From Bacillota bacterium (GTDB lineage: Bacteria > Bacillota > Peptococcia > Peptococcales > Peptococcaceae), in the NCBI GenBank assembly GCA_023443145.1, contig JAEZVS010000151.1, forward strand, positions 1-5,307: a DNA stretch of 5,307 nt, written 5' to 3'. The translations under genes and the position numbers were made by a program. Positions 1 through 5,307 of the stretch are shown here, one piece after another. The notes beneath the pieces were generated by a model that saw only the letters and a list, made by a program, of their open reading frames with translations, searched no databases and was not told the origin of the DNA. Position 1 is the stretch's first letter. Every line of letters begins with the position of its first letter.

Positions 1-455
1 GCGCCAAACGTTGCGGCTTGTCCCGGTCCATGGTCAAAACCGAAGGGAATGAGCATCCCGAATTTTGGAGCCATTGAAAAAGCCTCACCTATAAGAAGCA
101 ACAAAGCAAAGCCGATAAACGGTTGAATGGCATAAAGTATATTCCATACACAGCCCAGGCCAATAGAGCCTTTAACAGCTTCTTTCCCGACATTGATGCC
201 TTCTGTTTTCGGAATGTTGGTCAGGCCCATTGAAATAAATGCAAATGTGAAGAAAATGCCCACAATCTCGCTGCAGGCATCAGATGTGACGCCCACTTTC
301 GGTAACACATCCAAGTTCATGAAAACAAAGCCCACCAAGCCGCCGATAACACTGGCCGGCATAAGAATGTTGCCCAGCGGCTTGATTAAAACCCGCAGCA
401 AAACCCCCGTTAAAAGCATGATGCCTATCCAGGAAAATGTGGTTAAAATGCCCAT
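1..455 (-). CDS. Partial GltS-like sodium/carboxylate symporter (ESS family), N-terminal 151 codons
   Basis: The reverse strand is open from an ATG at 455-453 to the left edge, so the C-terminal part is missing. The visible protein is strongly hydrophobic: a first membrane segment at about residues 7-25 (FSWIGIMLL...), others near 30-48, 63-78, 96-124 and 129-140. It matches the E. coli GltS pattern: PASVIGGLVG (33-42) corresponds to the PEPVAGG region, FFTFAFISMGL (68-78) to the FFATIGL region, and HGPGQA (142-147) to the conserved GGHGTGAAW segment. The family couples sodium to uptake of glutamate or related carboxylates across the cytoplasmic membrane. The start is supported by AGGAG at 468-464, eight bases upstream of the ATG. 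It is divergent from the amidohydrolase at 662, which suggests import of that enzyme's substrate (inference). Glutamate itself need not be the substrate, because the HGPGQA motif differs from true GltS. Family call is good; substrate unknown. Confidence 0.85.
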   Translation of the reverse strand, partial: MGILTTFSWIGIMLLTGVLLRVLIKPLGNILMPASVIGGLVGFVFMNLDVLPKVGVTSDACSEIVGIFFTFAFISMGLTNIPKTEGINVGKEAVKGSIGLGCVWNILYAIQPFIGFALLLLIGEAFSMAPKFGMLIPFGFDHGPGQAATFG

Positions 456-460
456 GCGAT

Positions 461-470
461 CCTCTCCTCT
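461..470 (-). promoter_or_regulatory. Ribosome binding site of the left symporter gene
   Basis: The reverse strand reads AGAGGAGAGG, ending five bases before the ATG at 455. The AGGAG core (468-464) has an eight-base spacer. It fixes the start of a gene whose 3' end lies outside the window. Confidence 0.75.
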
Positions 471-488
471 AACTTTTAAGATATGGAT

Positions 489-516
489 AGTGTATCATAA
501 TGAGGGAGCCAATCAA
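489..516 (-). promoter_or_regulatory. Possible promoter of the left symporter gene
   Basis: On the reverse strand TTGATT (516-511) is followed after 16 bases by TACACT (494-489), four of six matches to consensus in each box. An alternative -10, TATGAT (499-494), matches better (five of six) but has no -35 at a suitable distance. Either would give a short leader before the ATG at 455. This is a weak call made by eye. Confidence 0.25.
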
Positions 517-583
517 AGCCTGCTGTGGTGCGTTCCCGTTCCAGTTATTATAAATGCGCAGTGTTGTTGGCGTCTTCTTTATG

Positions 584-598
584 TTAAACTGAATTTAA
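584..598. promoter_or_regulatory. T-N11-A dyad, candidate LysR-type operator
   Basis: TTAAA (584-588) and TTTAA (594-598) form a perfect 5-bp inverted repeat around a 5-base centre. It contains the T-N11-A arrangement (T585, A597) typical of LysR-type binding sites. It lies in the divergent region between the left symporter and the first amidohydrolase, about 65 bases upstream of the latter's start. The arms are short and AT-rich, so chance is a real alternative, and the sequence is not the same as the palindrome at 3369-3387. Confidence 0.2.
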
Positions 599-645
599 TG
601 AATATTGGCATCTGCTTTTTTCACCACTCGGCTGCAATCGCTAAA

Positions 646-657
646 AAGGACGGATGA
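646..657 (+). promoter_or_regulatory. Ribosome binding site that sets the first amidohydrolase start
   Basis: AAGGACGGATGA is a broken Shine-Dalgarno sequence. Its AAGGA part (646-650) is 11 bases from the ATG at 662, somewhat long, and the GGATGA part (652-657) is four bases away. It supports 662 over the upstream in-frame ATG at 605, which has no purine-rich site before it. Confidence 0.5.
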
Positions 658-661
658 TCGT

Positions 662-2260
662 ATGAAAATGTATATAAACGGACGTATCTTAACGATGGTT
701 GATGAAAAGCCTTCGGTTGAAGCCCTTATAGAAGACAAGGGCCGCATTGTATTTGCCGGCGCTGCATCTGACGCACAAACACGCGTGAAGGGTGACGTTC
801 ATATTGTGGATTTAAAAGGACGAACACTTATGCCCGCCCTGCTCGACGCCCATAGTCATATCACCGATACGGCTTTGCTTTTAAAATCTGCCAATTTACA
901 AACCGCCAAAAGTTTTGCCGACATCATCACCATTTTAAGGGCACATGTTTCTTGTCAAAGCTCCGACCAAAATGCTTTTGTTGTAGGTCTGGGCTATGAT
1001 CACAATGTGATGCCCGAGAAAAAACATCCGGACAAATTTTTGCTGGACGCGGCCTTTCCGGATACACCTGTGGTTATTGTCCACGCCAGCATTCACATGT
1101 GCGTTGCCAACAGCGCCATGCTTAATCTCTTGCACATTGATGCCGCCACACCCGAACCGGAAGGCGGCATCATCGGCCGCGTTGACGGCAGCAAAGATCC
1201 GAACGGTTATTTGGAAGAAACCGCCTTCAATCCCATCTACGATCGCATCTGTCAAGAGCTTGCCCTAACCGTCCCGGATATCATTCGCGCCCAGCAACTT
1301 TACCTGGAAAATGGGATATTGACCATTCAGGAAGGCTCCACCGATGAGATCAACATTGATCTTCTACATGGTGCCGCCAAAGCGGGGCAGCTGATCTGCG
1401 ATGTTGTTGCTTATCCGGCGGTAAATTTCGGACGCGGTGTTGGTGCTTCATTTAAAAACCACCTCAGCGCTGACGGCCGCTACGACGGCTGCTTTAAAAT
1501 TGGGGGCTACAAGCTCCTTTTGGACGGATCCCCTCAAGGCAAGTCGGCGTGGCTCTCGGAACCTTACATCGGCACCGACGACCGCAGTTACGGCTGGTTG
1601 ACCGATAAAGAGGTACAACACTACACTGACGCGGCTTTCAGCGAAAAGCGCCAAGTCATTGCCCACTGCAACGGCGATGCTGCTTCAGAACAATTTATCA
1701 ACGCTTGCGAGGCATCCCTGGCCAAATATCCCCACACAGATGCCCGACCGGTGATGATCCACTGTCAAACCGTACGCGACGATCAATTGGCGCGTATGGC
1801 CAAAATGCAAATGATTGCTTCATTTTTTGTCTCTCATGTCTATTATTGGGGGGATATCCACTTGAAAAATTTGGGCACGCGACGTGCCCATCACATCAGT
1901 CCCATGGCCTCCGCCAAAGCCAAGGGCGTGCCCATGAACATCCACACCGATTCTCCCGTCGTTCTGCCCAACCTCTTCCATGCAATATGGACCTCGGTTA
2001 AACGAGAAACGAAAAACGGCGTCATCTTGGGCGCAGATGAACGCATCGACGTATGGACAGCGCTCAAAGCCGTCACCATAGATGCAGCTTACGCATATTT
2101 TGAAGAAAACGAAAAAGGCAGTTTGGAACCGGGTAAACGCGCCGATTTTGTCATCATCGATCAAGACCCTCTTGCTGTGGCAACAGACGCTATAAAAGAT
2201 TTGCGCGTTTTATCCTGCATCAAAGAAGGCGAAACGGTCTACATTCGAAAAGATGCATAG
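662..2260 (+). CDS. YtcJ-type metal-dependent amidohydrolase (Amidohydro_3), first copy
   Basis: This 532-aa cytoplasmic enzyme of the amidohydrolase superfamily belongs to the YtcJ/COG1574 group, which includes N-substituted formamide deformylase; members hydrolyse amide-type C-N bonds with a metal-bound water. The N-terminal strand domain (MKMYINGRILTM) is followed by the metal-binding HxH (H64, H66), HASIH (141-145) with ANS just after, K284 and DGS (288-290), HCNGD (335-339), H367, the subgroup signature SFFxxHxYYWGDxH (387-400), HTD (428-430), and the C-terminal KGSLEPGKRADFVIID. No signal peptide or membrane segment is seen. Length is normal for the family. I chose ATG 662 because it aligns with the second copy (YING...TM) and follows a Shine-Dalgarno sequence; the open frame extends up to 605, but those 19 extra residues do not resemble the family. 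HASIH has Ile where the second copy has Gly. Its base composition is richer in GC than the genes to its right. It is divergent from the left symporter. Family is firm; substrate is unknown. Confidence 0.92.
   Translation: MKMYINGRILTMVDEKPSVEALIEDKGRIVFAGAASDAQTRVKGDVHIVDLKGRTLMPALLDAHSHITDTALLLKSANLQTAKSFADIITILRAHVSCQSSDQNAFVVGLGYDHNVMPEKKHPDKFLLDAAFPDTPVVIVHASIHMCVANSAMLNLLHIDAATPEPEGGIIGRVDGSKDPNGYLEETAFNPIYDRICQELALTVPDIIRAQQLYLENGILTIQEGSTDEINIDLLHGAAKAGQLICDVVAYPAVNFGRGVGASFKNHLSADGRYDGCFKIGGYKLLLDGSPQGKSAWLSEPYIGTDDRSYGWLTDKEVQHYTDAAFSEKRQVIAHCNGDAASEQFINACEASLAKYPHTDARPVMIHCQTVRDDQLARMAKMQMIASFFVSHVYYWGDIHLKNLGTRRAHHISPMASAKAKGVPMNIHTDSPVVLPNLFHAIWTSVKRETKNGVILGADERIDVWTALKAVTIDAAYAYFEENEKGSLEPGKRADFVIIDQDPLAVATDAIKDLRVLSCIKEGETVYIRKDA
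1872..1890. repeat. Perfect 8-bp inverted repeat with 3-base loop inside the first amidohydrolase
   Basis: TGGGCACG (1872-1879) and CGTGCCCA (1883-1890) are perfect complements separated by CGA. In RNA this would be a stable GC-rich hairpin. It encodes the LGTRRAH stretch, a conserved region after YYWGD in this family. No U-tract follows, so it is not a terminator. Function is unknown and it may be accidental. Confidence 0.6.
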
Positions 2261-2345
2261 CTTTTCGATGCAACGTTCTGCTGCGTGGTCTGGTCTGCTC
2301 CAGCTAAATATGAACGATGGCGGTTTATAAAAAGTGCCTACAAAT

Positions 2346-2390
2346 AAAAACTCTTGCTCCAATATTTTGGCGGCAAGAGTTTTTTTATTT
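2346..2390. terminator. Bidirectional intrinsic terminator between convergent genes
   Basis: AAAAACTCTTGC (2346-2357) pairs with GCAAGAGTTTTT (2373-2384), giving a 12-bp stem around a 15-base loop. On the plus strand it runs into seven Ts (2380-2386), and on the minus strand the A-run supplies a T-run. It lies 86 bases after the first amidohydrolase stop (2260) and before the stop of the convergent lysR-type gene (2408), so it can end both transcripts. Confidence 0.85.
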
Positions 2391-2405
2391 GTTCAATATT
2401 GCAGG

Positions 2406-3281
2406 TCATAAGCAGGTAAACTCATTTTTTAAAAATTGTCTTAATGTGTTTCCCAAACAATTGTATTGCTTATCTTTCACCCAGTTCATATAGATGGTGC
2501 AATGTGCAAAAGGATCCAGCAGCTTTATAAATCGGCTATTGTTGCGCAGCAGAAAGTCATCAGCTTTTTCCAGCCCCACCACATAGGCAGGAATTTGTTC
2601 CTGCAGCTGCATGAGTATGTCCAATTCGGCCTCAAAAATAATCTTCGGCTTGAAACCGGCCAAATTAGATAAATAGTTGATGTAAAGCAGATGATTGTTG
2701 TTGGATGGCAAAGAGACAAACGGTCTTTCCTTAAACTCAATCATATATCCTTGAGTTATATCACACAGGCAGTTGCCTTCAAATGTCGAAAGCACAAACC
2801 GATCGTCCCAAAGCGGCTCAAATTCTATATCTTCATGGATAAGAGGACCAATGGTCAGCGCAAAGTCAATATCCCCTGAAAGTAAGCGAATCACCGATTG
2901 TTCATTATTGAACACATGATGCTGCACGTTGATGTTTGGATATGTGACGATGTATTTTGCAATCCATTTGTATATCAGGCTCGTGTTGGAAGATGAAATA
3001 GATAGGTTCCGCTTCAATTTCCCATCAACTTCATCCAGTGCGGTTGGAATATCTGTGACGTTCCGTACTATTTTTTGCGCATATTCTAAAAAACACTGGC
3101 CATATTCATTTAATTGAAATTCTTTTGTGTTGCGGTCGATGAGCGTATAGCCCACTTCTTTTTCGATTCTTTGAAGCATTTTACTCAGTGCGGGTTGTGT
3201 CACGTATAATTCATTGGCGGCCTTAGAAATACTGCCATGTTCTGCGATTTTAATAAAATAATAAAACTGTAACAGCTCCAT
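2406..3281 (-). CDS. LysR-type transcriptional regulator
   Basis: This 291-aa protein has the usual LysR-type length and plan. The N-terminal winged helix-turn-helix is clear: FYYFIKIAEHGSISKAANEL (6-25) followed by VTQPALSKMLQRIEKEVG (27-44), with the DR of the wing at 49-50. A linker helix follows to about residue 90, and residues about 91-291 form the effector-binding domain (LSISSS near the start, GDIDFALTIG in the middle). The ATG at 3281 follows GAGGTGA on the reverse strand, seven bases after the GAGG core. It is divergent from the second amidohydrolase (137-bp shared control region) and convergent with the first, so it probably controls one or both, in answer to a small-molecule ligand. 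Autoregulation from the shared region is likely by family precedent. The regulator-target link is inferred from position only. The ligand is unknown. Confidence 0.93.
   Translation of the reverse strand: MELLQFYYFIKIAEHGSISKAANELYVTQPALSKMLQRIEKEVGYTLIDRNTKEFQLNEYGQCFLEYAQKIVRNVTDIPTALDEVDGKLKRNLSISSSNTSLIYKWIAKYIVTYPNINVQHHVFNNEQSVIRLLSGDIDFALTIGPLIHEDIEFEPLWDDRFVLSTFEGNCLCDITQGYMIEFKERPFVSLPSNNNHLLYINYLSNLAGFKPKIIFEAELDILMQLQEQIPAYVVGLEKADDFLLRNNSRFIKLLDPFAHCTIYMNWVKDKQYNCLGNTLRQFLKNEFTCL
2587..2604. repeat. Perfect 7-bp inverted repeat inside the lysR-type gene
   Basis: GCAGGAA (2587-2593) and TTCCTGC (2598-2604) are perfect complements around TTTG. It falls in the codons for the EQIPA stretch of the effector domain. 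A few repeats of this size are expected by chance in a window this long. Confidence 0.5.
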
Positions 3282-3301
3282 ACATTCACCTCTCCAACTT
3301 T

Positions 3302-3330
3302 ACTATAACATTGATGGAATAATTAGATAA
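3302..3330 (-). promoter_or_regulatory. Possible promoter of the lysR-type gene
   Basis: On the reverse strand TATAGT (3307-3302) matches a -10 box at five of six positions. At a 17-base spacing lies TTATCT (3330-3325), a poor -35 with three of six matches. The start of transcription would fall within or very near the ribosome binding site, so the leader would be very short. A weak, regulator-type promoter is plausible here. Confidence 0.3.
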
Positions 3331-3342
3331 GTTCAAAGCCAT

Positions 3343-3372
3343 TTTACAGGCACGTTATCCCATAGATATAAT
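3343..3372 (+). promoter_or_regulatory. Promoter of the second amidohydrolase gene
   Basis: TTTACA (3343-3348, five of six matches to the sigma-A -35) and a perfect TATAAT (3367-3372) are separated by 18 bases. Transcription would begin near 3378-3380, leaving a leader of about 40 bases with AAAGGAGA (3403-3410) eight bases before the ATG at 3419. The -10 overlaps the palindrome at 3369-3387, so access may be controlled. Confidence 0.65.
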
Positions 3373-3387
3373 TTATTCAACAAATTA
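3369..3387. promoter_or_regulatory. 19-nt near-palindrome, candidate operator
   Basis: TAATTTATTCAACAAATTA is self-complementary at eight of nine paired positions (only A3375/C3381 fails). It contains the LysR-type T-N11-A spacing (T3372, A3384). It overlaps the end of the TATAAT -10 box and the expected transcription start of the second amidohydrolase, in the control region shared with the lysR-type gene. Position predicts repression when bound. AT-richness lowers its statistical weight. Confidence 0.4.
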
Positions 3388-3418
3388 ATTCGGATAATTC
3401 AGAAAGGAGAGCGGCCTT

Positions 3419-5056
3419 ATGCCTGTTGCAGACACTTTATACATCAACGGAACCATCATTACGATGGATGATCGCTTACCGGAGGTTGAAGCGGTTGCCG
3501 TCGCCGGAGACAGAATCATCAAAGTCGGTACAAAAAATGAATTGTTACGATTGATTGATGAAAAAACGGATATTGTCAATTTGAACGGACATACCATGAT
3601 GCCGGGTTTTTACGATTCTCACAGCCATTTTGCCATGTCGGGAAATATATATGCGCACACCGTTTTATTAAACAGTCCTCCAATGGGATCCGTTACCTCT
3701 ATTGACGAAGCCTTAAAGGCCCTGTCTGAAAAGGTCTCTGAAAACCGAGACATCCTTATTGGCTTCGGCTTTGACGACACCCTGGTGCAAGAAAAACGCA
3801 ACCTGACAAAAAAAGATTTGGACAGCGTTTCCACTGAAATACCAATCATCGTATACCACGCGTCCGGACACGTTGCCTACGTAAACAGCATCATGCTTGA
3901 CAAAGCCAACTACAGCAAAGACACACCCGATCCTGAAGGTGGCCGCATTTGTAAAGACCCGGAAAATGGTGAGCCAACCGGTGTATTAGAAGAAACAGCC
4001 TTTATGTCTCTCCCGATAAAAGGTGGTTTGATGAGCACCGGTACAGAAAAAATCTTCGAGGCTATTGCTACAGCCAATGAACATTATGCAAAAGTTGGTG
4101 TCACTACAGCCAATGAAGGCGGTGTACACTCGGCCGATGACATCAAAGCTTTTTATGAAGCGGAGAAAACAAAAAAACTCACTTTGCGCATCACTTTATG
4201 CCCTTTTTATCCGACTCAAAATGAAGCAGATCAAATAGCCAAACACTATGAAAGTCAATCTAAGCTGGTCCGCGTGCAAGGCACCAAAATATTGCAAGAC
4301 GGGTCTATTCAAGCCTACACAGCCCATCTGTCGGAACCTTATTACACACCATATCAGGGCAAAAATAACTGGTGCGCTTATTCGACCACCAGTCAGGCCC
4401 ATTTAAACGAAACCATTTTAGGGTTATACAAAGATGGCCATCAAGTGGTTTGCCATTGTAATGGCGATCAAGCTTTGGATGAATATTTAAACGCCATTGA
4501 AGAAGCACAAAAACACTACCCCAGACAAGACGATCGCCCCATAGTCATACATGCGCAAACCGCTCGCTACGATCAGTTGAAGCGCATGAAACAACTAAAT
4601 GCCACCCCATCTTTTTTCACATTACACACCTATTATTGGGGTGACCGCCATATGGATATCTTTTTAGGACCAAACCGAGGCGCCAACATCAGTGCCACAA
4701 AGTGGGCTGAAGAAGCAGGATTGATTTACAGTACCCACTGTGACACGCCGATTACACCTCAAACACCACTCTTAGCCATATGGGCAACAGTTAATCGAAT
4801 CACTTCTACTGGAAGGCCTATCGGGCAACACCAGGCAGTTGACGTTTGGGAAGCATTAAAGTCTTATACCATAAACGCTGCCTACCAATATTATGATGAA
4901 CATGACAAAGGCAGCATTGAAAGCGGCAAATTGGCTGATTTTGTTATTCTAAATGACAATCCATTGACCTGCCCTAAAGAAGACATAAAAGATATTAAAG
5001 TTCTACAAACCATAGTCGGTAATCACGTCATCTACGATTGTAACGAAGATTGCTGA
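3419..5056 (+). CDS. YtcJ-type metal-dependent amidohydrolase (Amidohydro_3), second copy
   Basis: This 545-aa cytoplasmic enzyme is a paralogue of the protein encoded at 662-2260, with the same motif order: LYINGTIITMDD (7-18), HSH (68-70), HASGH with YVNS (147-157), E233, K290 and DGS (294-296), HCNGD (346-350), H378, SFFTLHTYYWGDRH (398-411), THCDTPI (439-445), and KGSIESGKLADFVIL (497-511). The histidines and Asp are those expected to hold the active-site metal in this family; which acidic or Lys residue bridges metals I cannot tell. AAAGGAGA at 3403-3410 is eight bases before the ATG, a strong ribosome binding site. Compared with the first copy it has about seven extra residues at the N-terminus, keeps Gly in HASGH, and has lower GC content, so it is not a fresh duplicate. 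A symporter-like gene follows on the same strand 197 bases later, and a divergent regulator lies upstream. Annotations of relatives as deformylases, 'exoenzyme regulators' or generic amidohydrolases should not be taken as a substrate call. Confidence 0.93.
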   Translation: MPVADTLYINGTIITMDDRLPEVEAVAVAGDRIIKVGTKNELLRLIDEKTDIVNLNGHTMMPGFYDSHSHFAMSGNIYAHTVLLNSPPMGSVTSIDEALKALSEKVSENRDILIGFGFDDTLVQEKRNLTKKDLDSVSTEIPIIVYHASGHVAYVNSIMLDKANYSKDTPDPEGGRICKDPENGEPTGVLEETAFMSLPIKGGLMSTGTEKIFEAIATANEHYAKVGVTTANEGGVHSADDIKAFYEAEKTKKLTLRITLCPFYPTQNEADQIAKHYESQSKLVRVQGTKILQDGSIQAYTAHLSEPYYTPYQGKNNWCAYSTTSQAHLNETILGLYKDGHQVVCHCNGDQALDEYLNAIEEAQKHYPRQDDRPIVIHAQTARYDQLKRMKQLNATPSFFTLHTYYWGDRHMDIFLGPNRGANISATKWAEEAGLIYSTHCDTPITPQTPLLAIWATVNRITSTGRPIGQHQAVDVWEALKSYTINAAYQYYDEHDKGSIESGKLADFVILNDNPLTCPKEDIKDIKVLQTIVGNHVIYDCNEDC

Positions 5057-5079
5057 TCGCAATAACACTATGAGTAATA

Positions 5080-5129
5080 GAGAACACAAGCCAACCATAC
5101 ACAAACAGGTTCTCAATTTTAAAGCCTGT
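5080..5129 (+). other. Two overlapping, mutually exclusive inverted repeats in the leader between hydrolase and symporter
   Basis: GAGAAC (5080-5085) can pair with GTTCTC (5109-5114). Alternatively ACAGGTT (5105-5111) can pair with AGCCTGT (5123-5129, one G-U pair). The two stems share bases 5109-5111, so only one can form. Neither is followed by a T-run, so neither is an intrinsic terminator. The stems are short, and a regulatory role is only a possibility. The 197-bp gap shows no clear promoter, and the downstream gene may be read from the promoter at 3343-3372. Confidence 0.2.
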
Positions 5130-5240
5130 GAACATCTCAATTGACCTCAAAACTATATTATCTGAAGAACCATTGCAAAGGACCAATACAAAGAATTTTG
5201 GAATACAGTTGGCATTAGAACAAACAAATTACATTGTCTG

Positions 5241-5246
5241 AGGAGG
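5241..5246 (+). promoter_or_regulatory. Ribosome binding site of the right-hand symporter gene
   Basis: AGGAGG, a perfect Shine-Dalgarno core, ends seven bases before the ATG at 5254. It is the main evidence that the 18 codons at the right edge begin a real gene. Confidence 0.85.
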
Positions 5247-5253
5247 AACCGTC

Positions 5254-5307
5254 ATGGGAATGATGATGTCATTTGGTTGGGCAAGCATTATGATATTAAT
5301 CGGCATG
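5254..5307 (+). CDS. Start of a second membrane protein, probably another GltS-like (ESS) symporter
   Basis: Only 18 codons are visible (MGMMMSFGWASIMILIGM) before the right edge, preceded by a perfect AGGAGG. Aligned without gaps to the first 18 residues of the left symporter, 8 of 18 are identical, including MG at the start and the F-W-IM-L-G pattern that begins its first membrane segment. It follows the second amidohydrolase on the same strand, mirroring the symporter next to the first one. The match is suggestive but short: any membrane protein with a hydrophobic N-terminus could score similarly. The full gene lies outside the window. Confidence 0.6.
   Translation, partial: MGMMMSFGWASIMILIGM

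Noticed and set aside
193..657. Plus-strand open frame of 154 codons
   Set aside because: Most of it is antisense to the left symporter, whose reverse-strand product has clear family motifs and a good ribosome binding site. The plus-strand product resembles nothing I know and has no Shine-Dalgarno sequence.
605..661. Upstream ATG extending the first amidohydrolase by 19 residues
   Set aside because: No ribosome binding site precedes 605, the added residues do not resemble a signal peptide or the family N-terminus, and the second copy aligns from the start at 662.
2587..2604. The 7-bp inverted repeat in the lysR-type gene as a regulatory element
   Set aside because: Two or three repeats of this size with short loops are expected by chance in a 5.3-kb sequence, and it lies well inside the coding region with no T-run.
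5105..5129. Hairpin after the second amidohydrolase as a terminator
   Set aside because: The stem is only seven pairs with a G-U, the loop is 11 bases, and it is followed by GAACATCT rather than a T-run.
5141..5159. TTGACC and TATATT as a promoter for the right-hand symporter
   Set aside because: Both boxes look good alone, but only seven bases separate them, far too few for a sigma-A promoter.
1..5307. CRISPR arrays, insertion sequences, tRNA or rRNA genes
   Set aside because: I looked for evenly spaced direct repeats, transposase-like frames with terminal repeats, and cloverleaf-like or rRNA-like stretches, and saw none. Nearly all the sequence is accounted for by five protein genes.

Overview
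The window reads as a small catabolic or scavenging locus from a low-to-mid-GC Gram-positive anaerobe, most likely a clostridial Firmicute. The basis is strong AGGAG-type ribosome binding sites in front of most genes, a U-tract terminator, consensus-like sigma-A promoter elements, and protein families whose sequence style resembles clostridial homologues. The taxon is an inference; no rRNA, tRNA or other marker gene is present.

Layout, left to right. (1) 1-455, minus strand: the N-terminal 151 codons of an ESS-family (GltS-like) sodium/carboxylate symporter, cut by the left edge. (2) 456-661: divergent intergenic region with a small T-N11-A dyad. (3) 662-2260, plus: a 532-aa YtcJ-type amidohydrolase (Amidohydro_3). 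(4) 2261-2405: intergenic space holding a bidirectional hairpin terminator. (5) 2406-3281, minus: a 291-aa LysR-type regulator. (6) 3282-3418: divergent control region with a near-consensus promoter and an overlapping 19-nt near-palindrome. (7) 3419-5056, plus: a second, 545-aa YtcJ-type amidohydrolase, paralogous to the first. (8) 5057-5253: a 197-nt gap with no confident promoter or terminator. (9) 5254-5307, plus: the first 18 codons of a second membrane protein that resembles the N-terminus of the symporter at the left edge, cut by the right edge.

The two ends therefore look like the same two-gene unit (symporter plus amidohydrolase) in two arrangements, divergent on the left and collinear on the right, with one LysR-type regulator between them. 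A reasonable reading is uptake of an amidated or N-acylated carboxylate or amino-acid-like compound by the symporters, followed by cytoplasmic hydrolysis by the amidohydrolases, with the regulator sensing the compound or its product. Substrate identity cannot be read from the sequence. All families present are known ones. The parts worth a second look are the duplicated transporter-hydrolase pairing, the operator-like palindrome and some intragenic inverted repeats. I see no mobile element, CRISPR array, RNA gene or clearly new system.
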